Below, in pieces: positions 5,667 through 7,691 of a DNA stretch of 7,691 bases (position 1 is the stretch's first letter; each line of letters opens with the position of its first letter). A program made the position numbers and the translations under genes. The notes under the pieces were generated by a model, which ran no database searches, had not been told where the DNA came from, and worked only from the letters and a program-made list of their open reading frames with translations. The DNA comes from Cyanobium sp. (lineage in GTDB: Bacteria > Cyanobacteriota > Cyanobacteriia > PCC-6307 > Cyanobiaceae). Location: contig BJHC01000060.1 in assembly GCA_014191535.1 (NCBI GenBank), positions 1 through 7,691 of the forward strand, read 5' to 3'.

Positions 5667-7393
5667 CCTCCACGGCCGGCTTCCGGCGCCTGTTGCCGCT
5701 GCTGAAGCCCTACCGCACGGCCCTGCTGGCCGGTGGGCTGTGCATGCTCGTGTTCGTGGCCTGCTGGCCGCTGCTGGCCTGGCTGGCGGGGCAGTTGATT
5801 CCGGCCATCGGCGCTGGCGATTTCGGCCGCGTGCTGCAGGTGATCAGCCTGGCCCTGGCGGTGTTCATGCTGCAGAAGGTGGCCCAGTTCGGCCAGGACA
5901 CCCTGCTGGCGGGTCCCGCCCTGCGGGTGAGCCAGGAGCTGCGCCGCGGGCTGTTCGCCCGGCTGCAGCGGCTGGATTTCGGCGTGCTGGAGAAGCTCTC
6001 CGCGGGTGATCTCACCTACCGCCTCACCGAGGACGCCGATCGGGTGGGGGAGGTGATCTACAAAACGATTCAGGACACCACCCCCTCGGCCCTGCAGCTG
6101 GTGGTGGTGTTCGGCTACATGGTCTGGCTGGACTGGAAGCTGTCCGTGGGCACGCTGCTGCTGGCACCGCTGGTGGCGGTGCTGGTGAGCCTGTTCGGCG
6201 CCAAGGTGATGGGGGCCGCCGAGAAGAGCCAGAAGCAGGTGAGCGAGTTGGCCGCCCTGTTGGGGGAGGCCATCGCCGGGCTGCCCCTGGTGCGCGCCTT
6301 CGCCGCCGAACCCTGGCTGCAACAACGCTTCGAAACCGAAATCGACCTGCACCGCCGCGCCCGCTACCGCACCCAGCGGTTGCTGGCCCTGCAGTACCCC
6401 GTGGTGGGTTTCCTGGAGGCGGCCGGCATCCTGGCGGTGCTGTTGATGGGGGCGGCCCGCATCCAGAGCGGCGACCTCACCGGCCAGGGGTTCAGCAGCT
6501 ATGTGGCGGCGCTGCTGATGCTGATTGACCCCATCAGCCATCTCACCACCAACTTCAACGAATTCCAGCAGGGTCAGGCCTCGCTCAAGCGCCTGCGCCA
6601 GATCGAACGGGAGGCGGTGGAGCCGCCGGATCGACCCCATGCCCAGGCCCTGGGCCCCGTGGCGGGGGAGCTGGCCCTGGAGCAGGTGAGCTTCGGCTAC
6701 GACGCCGAACAACCGGTGCTGCGCCAACTGAGCCTGCAGGTGAAACCCGGCCAGGTGGTGGCCCTGGTGGGCCCCTCTGGCGCCGGTAAAAGCACCCTGT
6801 TTTCGCTGCTGCTGCGCTTCAACACCGCCCAGAGCGGTCGCGTGCTGCTCGATGGCCGCGACCTGGCGGACCTGCGGGCCAGCGAACTGCGCAAGGCCAT
6901 CGCGCTGGTGCCCCAGCAGAGTGCCGTGTTCTCCGGCACCGTGGCGGAGGCGATTGCCTTCGGCCGGCCCGCCAGCCTGGAGCAGATCCAGGCGGCGGCA
7001 CGGCTGGCCAATGCCGATGGCTTCATCGAAGCCCTGCCCGACGGCTACCAGGCCCGGGTGGAGGAGCGCGGCAGCAACTTCTCCGGCGGCCAACTGCAGC
7101 GGCTGGCCATCGCCCGGGCGGTGCTGGGGGACCCGGCGGTGCTGCTGCTGGATGAGGCCACCAGCGCCCTGGATGCCGAATCGGAGCAGGCGGTGCAGCG
7201 GGGCTTGGATCAGGCCATGGCGGGCCGCACCGTGCTGGTGATTGCCCACCGCCTCTCCACCGTGCAGGAAGCGGATTCGATCGTGGTGCTGGAACACGGG
7301 CAGATCGTGGATCAGGGCAACCACGACCTGCTGATCAGCCGCCCGGGCCGCTACCGCGACCTGTGCGAGCGCCAGCTCATCCGCGGAGCCTGA
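5657..7393 (+). CDS. ABC half-exporter, fused permease and ATPase (MsbA/MDR type)
   Basis: The product is a 578-residue inner-membrane protein with an N-terminal type I exporter transmembrane domain and a C-terminal ATPase, so it works as a dimer. Six hydrophobic segments are seen at about 21-50, 57-75, 144-160, 162-184, 249-268 and 279-297. In the ATPase, Y348 is the A-loop aromatic. Walker A is GPSGAGKST (372-380, K378). The Q-loop is VPQQ (418-421). The signature is SGGQ (476-479). Walker B is AVLLLDE with catalytic E500, the D-loop is SALD (503-506) and the switch is H531. All catalytic residues are present, so an active transporter is expected. The domain order and length fit the MsbA/BmrA/multidrug class; lipid, drug or peptide export cannot be told apart from sequence alone. 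ATG 5657 is chosen because it gives a normal short cytosolic lead before segment 1. The gene is divergent from the S4 gene and followed after 34 bases by a small conserved gene. Confidence 0.95.
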   Translation: MLAPSTAGFRRLLPLLKPYRTALLAGGLCMLVFVACWPLLAWLAGQLIPAIGAGDFGRVLQVISLALAVFMLQKVAQFGQDTLLAGPALRVSQELRRGLFARLQRLDFGVLEKLSAGDLTYRLTEDADRVGEVIYKTIQDTTPSALQLVVVFGYMVWLDWKLSVGTLLLAPLVAVLVSLFGAKVMGAAEKSQKQVSELAALLGEAIAGLPLVRAFAAEPWLQQRFETEIDLHRRARYRTQRLLALQYPVVGFLEAAGILAVLLMGAARIQSGDLTGQGFSSYVAALLMLIDPISHLTTNFNEFQQGQASLKRLRQIEREAVEPPDRPHAQALGPVAGELALEQVSFGYDAEQPVLRQLSLQVKPGQVVALVGPSGAGKSTLFSLLLRFNTAQSGRVLLDGRDLADLRASELRKAIALVPQQSAVFSGTVAEAIAFGRPASLEQIQAAARLANADGFIEALPDGYQARVEERGSNFSGGQLQRLAIARAVLGDPAVLLLDEATSALDAESEQAVQRGLDQAMAGRTVLVIAHRLSTVQEADSIVVLEHGQIVDQGNHDLLISRPGRYRDLCERQLIRGA

Positions 7394-7401
7394 ACGCCCC
7401 A

Positions 7402-7407
7402 TAACCT
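7402..7407 (+). promoter_or_regulatory. Candidate -10 element (TAACCT) for the downstream small gene
   Basis: TAACCT, within CATAACCT, is the only A/T-rich patch in the 34-base gap after the ABC transporter. It would give a start near 7414, about 14 bases before the ATG at 7428. No -35 box is visible. The next gene could equally be read through from the ABC gene. Confidence 0.22.
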
Positions 7408-7427
7408 GGGCCCACGACCCAACGGCC

Positions 7428-7691
7428 ATGAGCGAGGCGCCCATCCCCCCGCAATGGGAATACCGGGTGATCCACATCAACGTGGACAACCGCACCCCTC
7501 CCCAGCCGCCGGACCCCCAGGTGGCCAGCCAGAAGCTGGGGGGCACCCTGAGCCCGGAGTTCATCAGCCGCGAATTTCCCCAGCAATACGGCCCGGAGCA
7601 GCGGGCCCAGGCGGCCCCAAAGCACCCGGCGGAGCAGCTGCAGCCCTTCCTCAACCTGCTGGGCAAGGAGGGCTGGGAGATGACCACCACC
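7428..7691 (+). CDS. Small DUF4177-like protein, 3'-truncated by window edge
   Basis: The frame runs open from ATG 7428 to the last base, giving 88 residues with no stop. It begins MSEAPIPPQWEYRVIHINVD and reaches LNLLGKEGWEM near the edge. The WEYRV opening and the L-N-x-L-G-x-E-G-W-E closing pattern resemble DUF4177, a family of small proteins with no established function. Between these two halves is a Pro/Gln-rich linker (about residues 22-70, with PPQPPDPQ and PQQYGPEQRAQAAP) longer than in simple DUF4177 proteins. No signal peptide or membrane segment is seen, so it is probably cytosolic. No Shine-Dalgarno sequence precedes the ATG. The choice of frame is supported by the C/G-rich third positions and by the motif pair. 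The family assignment is by recognition only. Confidence 0.7.
   Translation, partial: MSEAPIPPQWEYRVIHINVDNRTPPQPPDPQVASQKLGGTLSPEFISREFPQQYGPEQRAQAAPKHPAEQLQPFLNLLGKEGWEMTTT

Noticed and set aside
5516..7690. 724-codon open frame on the minus strand across the ABC transporter
   Set aside because: It is antisense to a complete ABC exporter and its translation is His/Gln-rich without domains. The length reflects scarcity of stop codons in high-GC DNA.

Overview
The window looks like a stretch of core chromosome from a high-GC unicellular picocyanobacterium (Synechococcus/Cyanobium type). This rests on three observations: a magnesium-chelatase large subunit of the ChlH kind, a strong G/C preference at third codon positions, and start codons that mostly lack a Shine-Dalgarno sequence. 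The species assignment is inference, because no 16S or other marker is present.

Layout, left to right. (1) Bases 1-3096, plus strand: the C-terminal three quarters of chlH, cut by the left edge. (2) Bases 3097-3177: a short spacer with a very stable-looking hairpin, a candidate -10 element and a six-codon mini-ORF. (3) Bases 3178-3771, plus strand: a small class I SAM-dependent methyltransferase. (4) Bases 3776-5666, minus strand: a compact three-gene run read as S4-domain RNA-binding protein, then tpiA, then folP. folP starts inside the tpiA stop codon (TGATG), and the end of folP lies 4 bases from the end of the methyltransferase gene, tail to tail. (5) Bases 5657-7393, plus strand: an ABC half-exporter, divergent from the S4 gene with almost no spacer and possibly overlapping starts. 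(6) Bases 7428-7691, plus strand: the beginning of a small cyanobacterial-type protein resembling DUF4177, cut by the right edge.

Functionally this is mostly housekeeping. ChlH carries protoporphyrin IX for Mg insertion, the committed step to chlorophyll. TpiA serves glycolysis and the Calvin cycle. FolP makes dihydropteroate for folate. The S4 protein probably binds structured RNA, and the ABC protein exports an unknown substrate. The tpiA-folP overlap implies translational coupling, but the two enzymes share no pathway step.

No CRISPR array, tRNA, rRNA, insertion sequence, phage gene or defence cluster is visible. I do not see a previously undescribed multi-gene system here. The points worth a second look are small: the packed intergenic regions, possible leaderless starts, the hairpin after chlH, and the methyltransferase sitting between two core genes.
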